64,000 bases of DNA from Candidatus Poribacteria bacterium (GTDB lineage Bacteria; Poribacteria; WGA-4E; WGA-3G). Positions within the stretch are counted from its first letter, which is position 1. Each line of letters opens with the position of its first letter. Both the position numbers and the translations under genes were made by a program. The DNA is taken from assembly GCA_022823085.1 (NCBI GenBank), contig JAJDXV010000002.1, forward strand, positions 23,666-87,665, written 5' to 3'. The notes beneath the pieces are model-generated. The model was not told the DNA's origin and did no database searches. It saw only the letters and a list, made by a program, of their open reading frames with translations. Shown here piece after piece: positions 25,926-34,599 of the stretch.

Positions 25926-26504
25926 ATGTCGTCGAATACCTCCAAATACCCTCTCCAACCACCATTCACGCAGACAATCGCACTCTATGGCGATAGAGCC
26001 GGAAGTAAAGGCACTTTTGAATTTGCTGGCTTCGCGTGGATACACAATACAAAGGTGATACTCGTACAAGGCAACGTACATAACCTGAGCAGTGCCGCTG
26101 AATGGCGCTGCTTGTTACGTCTAACGACACTCGCACACCGCCTCAAAAAGCCTATCGTTTTGTGGAATCTGCCTGTCGCACATATCGCAGCGATACAACG
26201 GCGGACCTCCTTAGCCGCCGCACAGACAATCCAAAAAACCGAATTGGCACTGCTAAGACTGCCGTCTCCGATTATTGCTGTTTTTGACGAAAACTGTGGT
26301 GTTGACTCTACCGAATTGGCATTAGGATGGAGTGATGGAATTGTAATACCAGCATTATTGGAGGGACAATTTTCGGAACGTCAGAATGTCAAGAGCGCAC
26401 AGCAGCCAACAGATGTCGCTTCTGCAATCTTGGAACTCATACATAAAGCTGAGAAGATCCCCGCCACAGAACTGGTCAAAAACCGGCAAGAAACCCTACG
26501 CTAA
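25926..26504 (+). CDS. Acetyl-CoA carboxyltransferase alpha (AccA)-like stand-alone protein
   Basis: The 192-residue protein resembles the crotonase-fold core of AccA: EWRCLLRLTTLAHRLKKPIV, then LLRLPSPIIAVFDENCGVDSTELALG, matching the order of the family helix, beta strand and oxyanion segments. The glycine-rich oxyanion motif (GEGGSGGALA in AccA) is replaced by NCGVDSTELA, and the protein is much shorter than AccA (about 320), so catalysis as AccA is doubtful. The start after the terminator is chosen because an in-frame ATG at 25869 would put the terminator inside the gene. It overlaps the convergent gene by four bases. Confidence 0.6.
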   Translation: MSSNTSKYPLQPPFTQTIALYGDRAGSKGTFEFAGFAWIHNTKVILVQGNVHNLSSAAEWRCLLRLTTLAHRLKKPIVLWNLPVAHIAAIQRRTSLAAAQTIQKTELALLRLPSPIIAVFDENCGVDSTELALGWSDGIVIPALLEGQFSERQNVKSAQQPTDVASAILELIHKAEKIPATELVKNRQETLR

Positions 26505-27295
26505 CCAAGCCCAAGAAGCGATTTAATGTCTAAATTAAACGGCTCTAACGCAAGGTTCGTCGCAAAAACAAGCACAGTGACAACGAGGACCACTTTAATC
26601 CATTTATCGCCTTTTTCGACTGCCCAATGGCTGCCAATCCAGGCACCGGTAGCATTCCCTATCGCTAACGTCACACCTAAAGTCCAGTCAACCTGCTTGT
26701 TTAAAATAAAAGTGCCGAGCGCGATCACCGTATAACAGAAAATAACAAAAACTTTAATCGCATTCGTCCGAACGAGATCAATGCCTGTCAAAAGGCGCAG
26801 CGCCGTTATAACAAGCAATCCCACACCTGCCTGAATGAAACCGCCATAAATCCCGATGAAGAAGAATACAACCATCGCAATGGCTTTAGAGCCTGTGCCG
26901 CTGCTCTCTATCCTATCCTTTAACCTGGCTGTTGGGTTCAGCAGTGTTAAAGTTAGCATAATAAGCATCACAGCTGCAAGAATGAATTGAAATAGCGCGG
27001 CATCCGTACCAATCGCAATTTTGGCACCTATCCACGCCCCGATAGCTGCAGGGACAGCAAGTAAAATGCCATACCGAAAATCAGAAACCCCCTTACGCCG
27101 AAAACCGATAATGGCACTGATGTTTTGAAAGAAAATAGCGACACGGTTCGTCCCGTTTGCTAATACCGGGTCGGAGGTCAGGAAAATCAACATCGGCAGT
27201 GCCAGCAATGACCCGCCAGCAGCAACCGTATTTATGAAACCAGCGCAGATACCTGTACCAAAGAGTAAGACTGTATGCAGCAGATTAAAATCCAC
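26501..27295 (-). CDS. TauE/SafE family membrane exporter (sulfite/organosulfonate type)
   Basis: The 264 residues form about eight spans in two repeated halves, each with the family's glycine-rich opening (GICAGFINTVAAGGSLLALP, residues 14-33; FIGIYGGFIQAGVGLLVITAL in the second half). The family includes sulfite and sulfonate exporters. With several sulfatases in the region, export of sulfite or a related anion is conceivable but not shown. It starts with GTG and lies five bases after the 27301 gene, so they are probably co-transcribed. Confidence 0.85.
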   Translation of the reverse strand: MDFNLLHTVLLFGTGICAGFINTVAAGGSLLALPMLIFLTSDPVLANGTNRVAIFFQNISAIIGFRRKGVSDFRYGILLAVPAAIGAWIGAKIAIGTDAALFQFILAAVMLIMLTLTLLNPTARLKDRIESSGTGSKAIAMVVFFFIGIYGGFIQAGVGLLVITALRLLTGIDLVRTNAIKVFVIFCYTVIALGTFILNKQVDWTLGVTLAIGNATGAWIGSHWAVEKGDKWIKVVLVVTVLVFATNLALEPFNLDIKSLLGLG

Positions 27296-27300
27296 TTATT

Positions 27301-27582
27301 TTACGAGCTCCTTTTTTCCGATGAACCGGAGGGTCTCTGACGATATTTCGCAACCCCGATTGAGACGATAGCGGTAAGATTTCCTAAGATAATAGCACTC
27401 CCGATTGCAGTCAGTACCAAAAAACCGCCGACTTGAAGGATTCCGTCCCCGAACGGGCATTGCCATTTTAAAGCGAAAATAGCCACACAAGGAATCAATA
27501 AACCGAGGACGAAACCTATGCCTGCAGCGTTACCTGCGATATTCTGCAGTTTTCTTAATCCCGGCAATCGGACTTCAAACAT
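27301..27582 (-). CDS. Small two-span membrane protein, unknown
   Basis: The 93-residue protein has two hydrophobic segments (about 19-40 and 50-72) and a basic C-terminus (KYRQRPSGSSEKRSS). The family is not recognised. It is followed after five bases by the TauE/SafE gene and preceded by the MetE-like gene 32 bases upstream. Confidence 0.65.
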   Translation of the reverse strand: MFEVRLPGLRKLQNIAGNAAGIGFVLGLLIPCVAIFALKWQCPFGDGILQVGGFLVLTAIGSAIILGNLTAIVSIGVAKYRQRPSGSSEKRSS

Positions 27583-27614
27583 CTCTGTTCTCTCTTGGCA
27601 GTGTTTACTTACCT

Positions 27615-28628
27615 TTAGGCGAGACCCAAATACTTGTCTCTGCCTTGTACGAGTGCCTCTATCTTTCTATCTACGACGGAACGTTGAAGCATCCAAAAGC
27701 CGCAGTCCGGATGTACCCAGCCGATGCGCCCAGCACCTACCACCTTTTCGGCTTTTTCTATACGCGCTGCTACGTCGTCAGGTGTCTCAACAGGATTAAC
27801 CTTCACATCAATAACACCGATGCCGAGGACAGTGTTTGATGTAACTGCCTTAAGTGCTTCGAGGTCTTCTGATGGACGGTGTTGCAGTTCCAGAACGAGA
27901 TGGTCGCACCGAAGCGTATTCAGGAAGTCAATGAGAGCCGCCCAGCCGCCCTTTTGAATAACTTGTCCACCGTAGTTACCGAAGCAGAAATGGACGGCTT
28001 TCTCTCCGTCAAACGCGTCAAGAACGATATTGATCGCCTCGGCAGCACGCGGCGCATCTTGCGGGTTCCCCGGTATGTTTGCCTCATCAATTTGGAGACA
28101 GGCACAGTCTAAGTCGCGTACCTGTGCTGCTAAGACCTCTGCCAAAGCAGTCAGCAGGGAATCAAAGTCGCCGTAATGTCTATCCAACAGTGTCCGGGCG
28201 AGCATGTACGGACTTGTCACTGTAAATTTGATATGATTACCAGCGACACGCACCGCACGCTCACAGTCGGAAACAAGGTTAAGTGTTCCTTCCGCTAACG
28301 CACTCTCAACGACACCGGCAGGTTTCGCCCGAAATTGCATCGTCTGCATCTGCCTGAATTCGTGCCACTCCTGCCTGCCTACCTCCGCACGGATACCTGA
28401 GAGCGGACGGATGAAATAGTCGATCATGCCGTTCGTATCTGGATGGTTCGGGTCGAACCGATACAGTTCGCCATCTGTCGGTAGGTCAATACCGAGTTGC
28501 CGTTGGATATCCACAACAACCCGTGTCGCATCCAAAAGCGATTGTTCTGTCGGCATCGACAAAAGCCACGCTGGAACAGGGTAGGAACCGACGGTTGTGG
28601 TTAAAATTTCTGGTTTTTTTCTTAGCAT
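27615..28628 (-). CDS. MetE-like (cobalamin-independent methionine synthase C-terminal fold) methyltransferase
   Basis: The 337-residue protein has the single catalytic barrel of the MetE/UROD family, not the 750-residue double-barrel MetE. The zinc ligands are visible: H213-x-C215 in VHFCFGNYGG, a following acidic LELQHRPSEDLE, and C309 in HPDCGFWML. The N-terminus reads TTVGSYPVPAWL. Such short forms often act as methyl transfer enzymes with substrates other than methyltetrahydrofolate-triglutamate. I chose ATG 28628 because a start at 28685 would overlap the preceding lipoprotein gene by 47 bases. Confidence 0.82.
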   Translation of the reverse strand: MLRKKPEILTTTVGSYPVPAWLLSMPTEQSLLDATRVVVDIQRQLGIDLPTDGELYRFDPNHPDTNGMIDYFIRPLSGIRAEVGRQEWHEFRQMQTMQFRAKPAGVVESALAEGTLNLVSDCERAVRVAGNHIKFTVTSPYMLARTLLDRHYGDFDSLLTALAEVLAAQVRDLDCACLQIDEANIPGNPQDAPRAAEAINIVLDAFDGEKAVHFCFGNYGGQVIQKGGWAALIDFLNTLRCDHLVLELQHRPSEDLEALKAVTSNTVLGIGVIDVKVNPVETPDDVAARIEKAEKVVGAGRIGWVHPDCGFWMLQRSVVDRKIEALVQGRDKYLGLA

Positions 28629-28638
28629 ATTTACTGGT

Positions 28639-29649
28639 TTAATTTTCTCCGACTTTAAAGGATTCCAATTCAAAGACCGTATCAACGGTCAGCTCACCAC
28701 GCGTCTGCGATTGTGTAAACCTGACAATGCCGACATCCGGAGCAATCCACTTTTTCACGACAGTCACATCAAGTGGAAAATCCTGATTCCCGATATCGAA
28801 GCCCCACCGAAACGATTCTTGAACTTGAAAAACATGGGCAAAGGTCCCAGCTGGCACCGTCACTGTCTCTTCTGAAAGTACCTCGAATTCATCGAGTCCA
28901 CCACCGATTGGAAAAAGTTCAGGTACTAATTTCGCCTGAAAATTAACATCCCACTTTTCTCCAGGAATAAGCGGAAATTGGTATAATGGCAGAAATGGCT
29001 CAAATAGGATTGTATCGCCTGTGCCGGATGTAGTATTCTGTGCATGCTGCACAATACCTGATACCTCACCCTTTTCATCAAGATGCGGTCCCAAATACGT
29101 GTAGTTTACAATGTTCTCCAAACCTTCAGCCGTACTGGATTTCTGGAGCACAAAGCTGTCAATCGTTTGTCCACCGGCGCGTTGGATCTGAATGGTATCC
29201 ACGATTTCAAAGGTAACCTCACTACCATTTTCGTCGCGGTAATGCCATATATTTCCCACAGCCAATGGATAATAATTGCCCGGTCGAGTTCGCCACACTT
29301 GGATGTCAAGTGTGCTTGTTATAGTGCTTTTGCCGTCGCTGATCCTGACCTCAATCTGATACTTACGTTCAGTTTCAGGGGCTTGCCAAACCGCGCCTGA
29401 TGCGTTCTCCGTTAGTTCGCCACCTGTTACGGACCATGTATACGATAAAACATCATTTTCGAGGTCACCGGCTACGAGGACAATTTGTACCTCGCCACCC
29501 GGATCCACAATAGCTGGTTCGGCTTCAAAAGTGATAATACGTGGCGCGAGATTTGTGTCAAGCGATTCGTCACTACCACAACCTAATCCAACGCTTATCA
29601 GTACGAAGCAGAGGATTTTCCAAATATTAATCAATTTTCTCATTTGCAT
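28639..29649 (-). CDS. Outer-envelope lipoprotein with PKD-like domain
   Basis: The 336-residue protein has a type II signal peptide with lipobox LGC (C24). An Ig/PKD-like domain occupies about residues 35-120 (LENDVLSYTWSVTGGEL), then a beta-rich domain opens with NYYPLAVGNIWHY, a segment common in secreted bacterial lipoproteins. It has a GGAGG site. The function is unknown; it may bind a ligand or a surface partner. It is the first gene of a minus-strand run 28639-27615-27301-26501. Confidence 0.75.
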   Translation of the reverse strand: MQMRKLINIWKILCFVLISVGLGCGSDESLDTNLAPRIITFEAEPAIVDPGGEVQIVLVAGDLENDVLSYTWSVTGGELTENASGAVWQAPETERKYQIEVRISDGKSTITSTLDIQVWRTRPGNYYPLAVGNIWHYRDENGSEVTFEIVDTIQIQRAGGQTIDSFVLQKSSTAEGLENIVNYTYLGPHLDEKGEVSGIVQHAQNTTSGTGDTILFEPFLPLYQFPLIPGEKWDVNFQAKLVPELFPIGGGLDEFEVLSEETVTVPAGTFAHVFQVQESFRWGFDIGNQDFPLDVTVVKKWIAPDVGIVRFTQSQTRGELTVDTVFELESFKVGEN

Positions 29650-29749
29650 GACATTTCCTCCGTGAGCGTGTTTCGTTGCTCCAGATAGAATCTTCTGAAT
29701 TCCGATAAGAACCGCTTCAGGAAATGTCTTCTGTTAGACATCGCGCACT

Positions 29750-30490
29750 TCATCCCTTAAGAGGTATCCCGCGTAAGGCTTCACGGCATTGCGTCGCACC
29801 GTTTCCCGTTACGTTATAGGCAAAAGTATTCATCAATCGATCATTTGGTGAATTGTTTGCATCAGAACCGTGAATAATCAAGGCGTTAAAAAACACACCG
29901 TCTCCCGGTTCCATTTCGAGAGCCACAGCATCTTCCCGTTCTTGGTAGTGCCCCGGCAAAAAAACGCCAAAGGTCTGTTGTTTCCGTTCATGTTCCTGCA
30001 AACCCCAGTTATGGCTCCCCGGAACAAACTGGATGCAACCGTTCTCAAGGTTCGCCTCACTGATCGCCAACTGGCAGTTAATCATAACAGGTTTGTTATT
30101 ATCATTTTTCCAGTAGGCATAATCTTGATGCCACGGGATCGCTGTGCCATCACCACCGGCTTTCGGAAGCAATTTACTGTGATACAGTGAAATGTTTTCA
30201 CCCATTAGGGCTTCCAATATATCCAGCATCGCAGCGCAGCGGAGTAAACGGTTAAGCGTCGGACTCACCAATTCACTGTGCATTAACTGCTTAATCCGAG
30301 GTGGATGGTCCTCCGTATCGTAGACTTCCCAAGAGATGCCAATGCCATCGGTCGGTTGTTCCGCCATACGATTGTGTATATCGTCAATTTCTTCCAAAAT
30401 TCGCGCAATATCTTCTGAAGAGACAAGACCTTTTTTTAAAAGGTAGCCGTTTCTTTCATAAAACTGCAATTCTTCGTTCGTAAGTCCCAT
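29750..30490 (-). CDS. Phytanoyl-CoA dioxygenase (PhyH) family protein
   Basis: This is a non-heme iron, 2-oxoglutarate-dependent oxygenase of 246 residues. The iron ligands are seen as H-x-D in PWHQDYAYW and a distal H in LIIHGSDANNSPNDR, whose arginine would bind 2-oxoglutarate. The start used is the ATG with AAGGA before it; an upstream start would add 30 hydrophobic, non-conserved residues. PhyH proteins are very numerous in poribacterial genomes; substrates are rarely known. Confidence 0.88.
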   Translation of the reverse strand: MGLTNEELQFYERNGYLLKKGLVSSEDIARILEEIDDIHNRMAEQPTDGIGISWEVYDTEDHPPRIKQLMHSELVSPTLNRLLRCAAMLDILEALMGENISLYHSKLLPKAGGDGTAIPWHQDYAYWKNDNNKPVMINCQLAISEANLENGCIQFVPGSHNWGLQEHERKQQTFGVFLPGHYQEREDAVALEMEPGDGVFFNALIIHGSDANNSPNDRLMNTFAYNVTGNGATQCREALRGIPLKG

Positions 30491-30654
30491 AAGATTTTTC
30501 CTTTGTTTACTCAGTAAGATCACTAAAGAGCACAAGTTCACTTTAAATAAAGTATATACCAAGTAACCAGAAAAAATCAAGAGATTTCCGATTGGATTCA
30601 GAGTTATTCGGTTTGGGTTAAATCGTTTTCTTGAACGGACGTTTTCAGAAAAAG

Positions 30655-30684
30655 GTTTACTTTTGTTGTAAACGATGCTAAAAT
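30655..30684 (+). promoter_or_regulatory. Promoter with overlapping inverted repeat, before the MazG-like gene
   Basis: TTTACT (30656-30661), a 17-base spacer and TAAAAT (30679-30684). GTTTAC-N7-GTAAAC (30655-30673) is a perfect six-base inverted repeat across the -35 region and could be an operator. Confidence 0.5.
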
Positions 30685-30728
30685 GTGAGTCAGAAGAATC
30701 GGAAACAGGAAGGATGGAGATAAATCGT

Positions 30729-31082
30729 ATGGACTACACGCTCGAACAGTGTCAAAAACTTGTGGATGACTGGATCCACACCGTTGGTGTCCGCTATTTC
30801 TCAGAATTAACCAATACTGCAATCCTTATGGAAGAGGTCGGCGAATTAGCACGGGTTATGGCGCGTCAATACGGTGAACAGAGCTTCAAAAAGAACGAGA
30901 AAGACTTAGATCTCGGTGAGGAGATGGCTGATATTTTGTTCGTTCTTATCTGCCTTGCAAATCAGACCGGAATTGATCTCGAAGCGGCATTCAAAAAGTC
31001 GATGGAGAAGAAAACACACCGAGATAAAGAACGCCACAGCAGCAACCCGAAACTTCTAACAAACCCCAAAGCGAATACTTAA
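30729..31082 (+). CDS. MazG-like nucleotide pyrophosphohydrolase
   Basis: The 117-residue all-alpha NTP pyrophosphohydrolase has the metal-binding motifs EEVGE (residues 35-39) and EEMADILF, the paired ExxE and ExxD of the MazG fold. It probably hydrolyses a (d)NTP to the monophosphate, perhaps as house-cleaning. The ATG at 30729 is preferred because GGAG lies nine bases upstream; an earlier ATG at 30714 has the AGGAAGG directly against it. It is followed after 18 bases by the transglutaminase lipoprotein gene. Confidence 0.85.
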   Translation: MDYTLEQCQKLVDDWIHTVGVRYFSELTNTAILMEEVGELARVMARQYGEQSFKKNEKDLDLGEEMADILFVLICLANQTGIDLEAAFKKSMEKKTHRDKERHSSNPKLLTNPKANT

Positions 31083-31100
31083 CCGACACGGAGATAGACG

Positions 31101-33821
31101 ATGCTATTTCATAGAAACCACATATTTGGGTTATTAAGTCTGCTATTTGTTATCAATGGGTGCACAATCTTCACGAAAAATTCGACACCCGGCACAGTGG
31201 TTGACCCACTCGTTGAACGTACACGTCAGTGGCAGGTGCAGATTGACGCAGGGAATAGTCAGTTACAGCAGGGAAATCTTCGCCCAGCACTCACCGCTTA
31301 TCAAGCCGCTCTCGTCATTCGACCGAATGTCAGCGAAGTACAACAAAAGATAGCTGAGATATACTATCAACTTGAGGAATACGAAAACGCACGGAACGCA
31401 TTTGTCGCTTTTTTGGCACTCAAACCGAACAATATCGCAGCCCTTAACTATGCCGGGTATATCTCCGAAAAATTAAAGGATTATGCTGCTGCTGCTGGAT
31501 ACTACGAACGCGTACTCGCTGTTTCAGGCGATAATCTCTACGCTTTGAACCATCTCGGCTTGGCTTATCGGCAACTACGACGTTTTGAGGAAGCAGTGGG
31601 GGTCCTCCACAAAGCACTGGTCCTTGATCCGAAATGCGAACGTCCTGAAAGCGAAAATTTACACAATTACTTGGGGTTAATCTATCTCGAACAAGGCGAA
31701 CTCGGTGAAGCAATCGCGGAATTAAGAGAATCCGTTCGTCTGTTTCCCAACGATACTTGGGCAAGGGAACAACTCGTCACGCTCTATGAAGACCAACAGC
31801 GCTATTTTGAGGCACAGCTCCAGTGCCAACGGATTTTAGAAATTGACCCCGACAATCTTTTCGCGTTGGATCGACTTCAAGCACTCGCACAACTTAACAC
31901 CGGTCCGAGACAAATCACTGAAGTACCACCTGTCACGCTCCTGAACCCAGATGTCGAGAATATCATTGCAAACGCGCCAGACGCAAGCGACTATCCTGAC
32001 GCGGACACCCTAATTCTGTTCAACCATTTCAGCCACGATGTTTTACCGAATGGACAGTCACGGTACACAACACACCAGGTCGTTAAAATTCTGACAGAAA
32101 GGGGTATCCGAAAGTATGGAGACATCGCAATCCCCTATCAACCTAACGCACAAAATATCGACGTGAATATTGCAAGAACAATTACACCGGACGGAACAGT
32201 CCTACAACCACCGGCTGAGGCATTTAACGACGTAACACCACCCGGATTATTGGCACAGAACCTCTACTCCGATGCTATGTGGAAGGTTATCTCCATGGTC
32301 GGCCTCGTCCCCGGTGTTTGCATTGAGTATCAAGTAACACTTGAAGATAAAATCCCTGGAGGCGAGACCTGGATTACAGGCGGATACAACTTTCAGGGCG
32401 GCGAAACGACATTGGAAACCATTTATGCACTTCAGATGCCGAAAATGTGGAACCTTCAATGGGAAATCGCTAACGACGTGAACCCAAAAGCCCCCGAGGT
32501 CTCTTATACAGAAAACGATACCGTCGTTTATGTATGGAGATACCCTAAGATGCCCGCACTGACACTCGAAGACGGGATGCCACACGTTAACAATGTCGTA
32601 CCACGCTTGCGCTATTCTTCAATTAAAGATTGGGACAGTGTCTATAACTGGTATAAGGAACTCGCGAGCGGAAGGTATACCGCGGATGCGGACATTGCGG
32701 CGAAAGTTGAGCAACTCACGAATCATTTGACAACCATAGACGCGAAAATACAGGCGATTTATCATTTTGTCGCTACAAACATCCGATACGTCGCTATCGA
32801 ACTCGGACAGAGTGCTTACCAACCCTCGTATGCGACCGAAGTTTTTCGGATGCAATACGGCGATTGTAAAGATAAAACAACGCTTCTGATTTCGATGTTA
32901 GATTTGGTCGGTATTAAAGCCTATCCTGTCTTGGTGAGTGTCTCACCACACGCGCGCGTTGATACAACGCTGCCTTCGCTCAGCCAGTTTAACCATGCAA
33001 TCGCCGCAATTCCGACCGATACGGATACCTATACCTGGCTGGATCCAACAGCCTCAACTTGTAGGTATGGCGATCTGCCCTACAGTGTTCAGGGACGCAC
33101 AGGATTTCTCATTTCCGATACACGCGGTGAATTTGTAGAGATACCTGTTCTGCCACCGGAGACCAACCGACTTCTGAGCGAAACGGAATTGATACTCAAT
33201 AACGAAGGCGATGTACAAGGCACGCTCTACATTCAGACAAATGGACAGTATGACATAAGCGCGCGGTGGGCATATCAACAGATACATCCGAATATGTTGA
33301 AGAACATTTTGGCAACTGAGCTCAGCGGACAATTTCCCGGAATTCAGATACCTTGGCACGATATATCTGACCTTAACGATTTAAACGTGCCCCTCACAGT
33401 CAACCTCGGATTCCGTGTTGAGAATTACGCGACGCAGGTTGGAAACGACATGCTACTGCCTTTACCGATTGATGAATTCGCCGACTATGCTGAAACCTTT
33501 GCGAATGAACATCGAACCTATTCCTTAGATATGGGGTACCCGATGCAAATTGAAAAGACAATTCGCATTGAACTCCCAGATGGATGGACAGCAACACTGC
33601 CAAAAGACATTCATTATGTTGTGGAGAGTGCAGAACTAACTCGCCAGTACAAGCAGGTCGGAAATACGATTACTTATAAACTCATGTTTACCTTGAAAAA
33701 TCGGATACTGTCGGCAGCTGCGTATACCGCAGTAAGATCGACCTTTATGGCACTTGCGAGTGAAGATGGGGCGCGTTTACTCTTAAAGACCCGTGATGGT
33801 GAGCAGATGTCACGAAAATAA
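31101..33821 (+). CDS. TPR-DUF3857-transglutaminase lipoprotein
   Basis: The 906-residue protein opens with a lipoprotein signal (VINGC, C21). Six or so TPR units run to about residue 265 (ALKPNNIAALNYAGY and KALVLDPKCERPESENLHNYLGL). A DUF3857-like beta domain covers about 290-530. A transglutaminase-like core follows with Cys589 (QYGDCKDKTTLL), His632 (FNHAIAAI) and Asp648 (WLDPT), then a C-terminal beta domain. The triad is complete, so protease or crosslinking activity is possible. DUF3857-transglutaminase proteins are common envelope proteins; TPR fusion adds a protein-binding arm. Confidence 0.85.
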   Translation: MLFHRNHIFGLLSLLFVINGCTIFTKNSTPGTVVDPLVERTRQWQVQIDAGNSQLQQGNLRPALTAYQAALVIRPNVSEVQQKIAEIYYQLEEYENARNAFVAFLALKPNNIAALNYAGYISEKLKDYAAAAGYYERVLAVSGDNLYALNHLGLAYRQLRRFEEAVGVLHKALVLDPKCERPESENLHNYLGLIYLEQGELGEAIAELRESVRLFPNDTWAREQLVTLYEDQQRYFEAQLQCQRILEIDPDNLFALDRLQALAQLNTGPRQITEVPPVTLLNPDVENIIANAPDASDYPDADTLILFNHFSHDVLPNGQSRYTTHQVVKILTERGIRKYGDIAIPYQPNAQNIDVNIARTITPDGTVLQPPAEAFNDVTPPGLLAQNLYSDAMWKVISMVGLVPGVCIEYQVTLEDKIPGGETWITGGYNFQGGETTLETIYALQMPKMWNLQWEIANDVNPKAPEVSYTENDTVVYVWRYPKMPALTLEDGMPHVNNVVPRLRYSSIKDWDSVYNWYKELASGRYTADADIAAKVEQLTNHLTTIDAKIQAIYHFVATNIRYVAIELGQSAYQPSYATEVFRMQYGDCKDKTTLLISMLDLVGIKAYPVLVSVSPHARVDTTLPSLSQFNHAIAAIPTDTDTYTWLDPTASTCRYGDLPYSVQGRTGFLISDTRGEFVEIPVLPPETNRLLSETELILNNEGDVQGTLYIQTNGQYDISARWAYQQIHPNMLKNILATELSGQFPGIQIPWHDISDLNDLNVPLTVNLGFRVENYATQVGNDMLLPLPIDEFADYAETFANEHRTYSLDMGYPMQIEKTIRIELPDGWTATLPKDIHYVVESAELTRQYKQVGNTITYKLMFTLKNRILSAAAYTAVRSTFMALASEDGARLLLKTRDGEQMSRK

Positions 33822-33877
33822 CGGCTTTTAGGTTTTCAGGAAGCAGTTTCAGGAACATAACGTACGACAAAATAGCG

Positions 33878-34480
33878 TTAGTCTTTGACATACTTCCAGC
33901 CATCAACCAGAACTGGAAGTCCACGAATTACGCACATGGCGACAGCTATAACAGATAGGATTACGCCTGCTAATTCCAAACCGACAATTAATTCAGGATA
34001 GATGCCGGAATTTTTGAATGCAATAACGCCGCCGAGGTAGACGAAGGCGAGTGCTTTCGCAATACCATAGATACTACGGCTTGCCCGTGAACTCGTAAGC
34101 GCGCGTGTCCACCTTGAAGTCATCATACTGTTCTCGCCAAAAGCCGTCTTGCCCTGGGCAAAAGCGGCACTCCGCAAACCGTCTGTAAAAAAACCGCGCG
34201 CAATCACAATGACAGGAATCCAGAACGGGATCAAGCCAACAACGGCGAAGTAAACCCAGAAAACGCATTCAACAATCCGATCACCGATGATGTCAAGCAG
34301 TGCTCCGAAAGCAGATGTCTGATTCAGTTTGCGAGCAACGTAACCATCAACCGCATCAAGAAGTAGAATTAAGCCGATGAGTGCCACAAGCAAGATATCT
34401 AAGTAGATGTGATAGCCAAAGAGGGAGATCACAACGAAGACAAGCATCAGTCGGAAGAGTGTAATCATATTCGCAATCAT
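33878..34480 (-). CDS. CDP-alcohol phosphatidyltransferase family protein
   Basis: The 200-residue membrane protein carries the family motif D-x2-D-G-x2-A-R-x8-G-x3-D-x3-D (DAVDGYVARKLN, then GALLDIIGD). It makes a phospholipid head group from a CDP-linked donor; PgsA (phosphatidylglycerophosphate) is the commonest member, but the length and motif do not fix the alcohol. About five spans are predicted. It stands between the transglutaminase gene and a divergent sulfatase. Confidence 0.85.
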   Translation of the reverse strand: MIANMITLFRLMLVFVVISLFGYHIYLDILLVALIGLILLLDAVDGYVARKLNQTSAFGALLDIIGDRIVECVFWVYFAVVGLIPFWIPVIVIARGFFTDGLRSAAFAQGKTAFGENSMMTSRWTRALTSSRASRSIYGIAKALAFVYLGGVIAFKNSGIYPELIVGLELAGVILSVIAVAMCVIRGLPVLVDGWKYVKD

Positions 34481-34599
34481 TTTTTACTCCTTTGCTGGAC
34501 GCTGTTCGTATGCCTCGGTCCTATTCGGATTTCGTTTAATAGTAGCATATCCAATCACTAATAGCAACATTATTTTTTAATATAAGAAAGGTTGATTCT

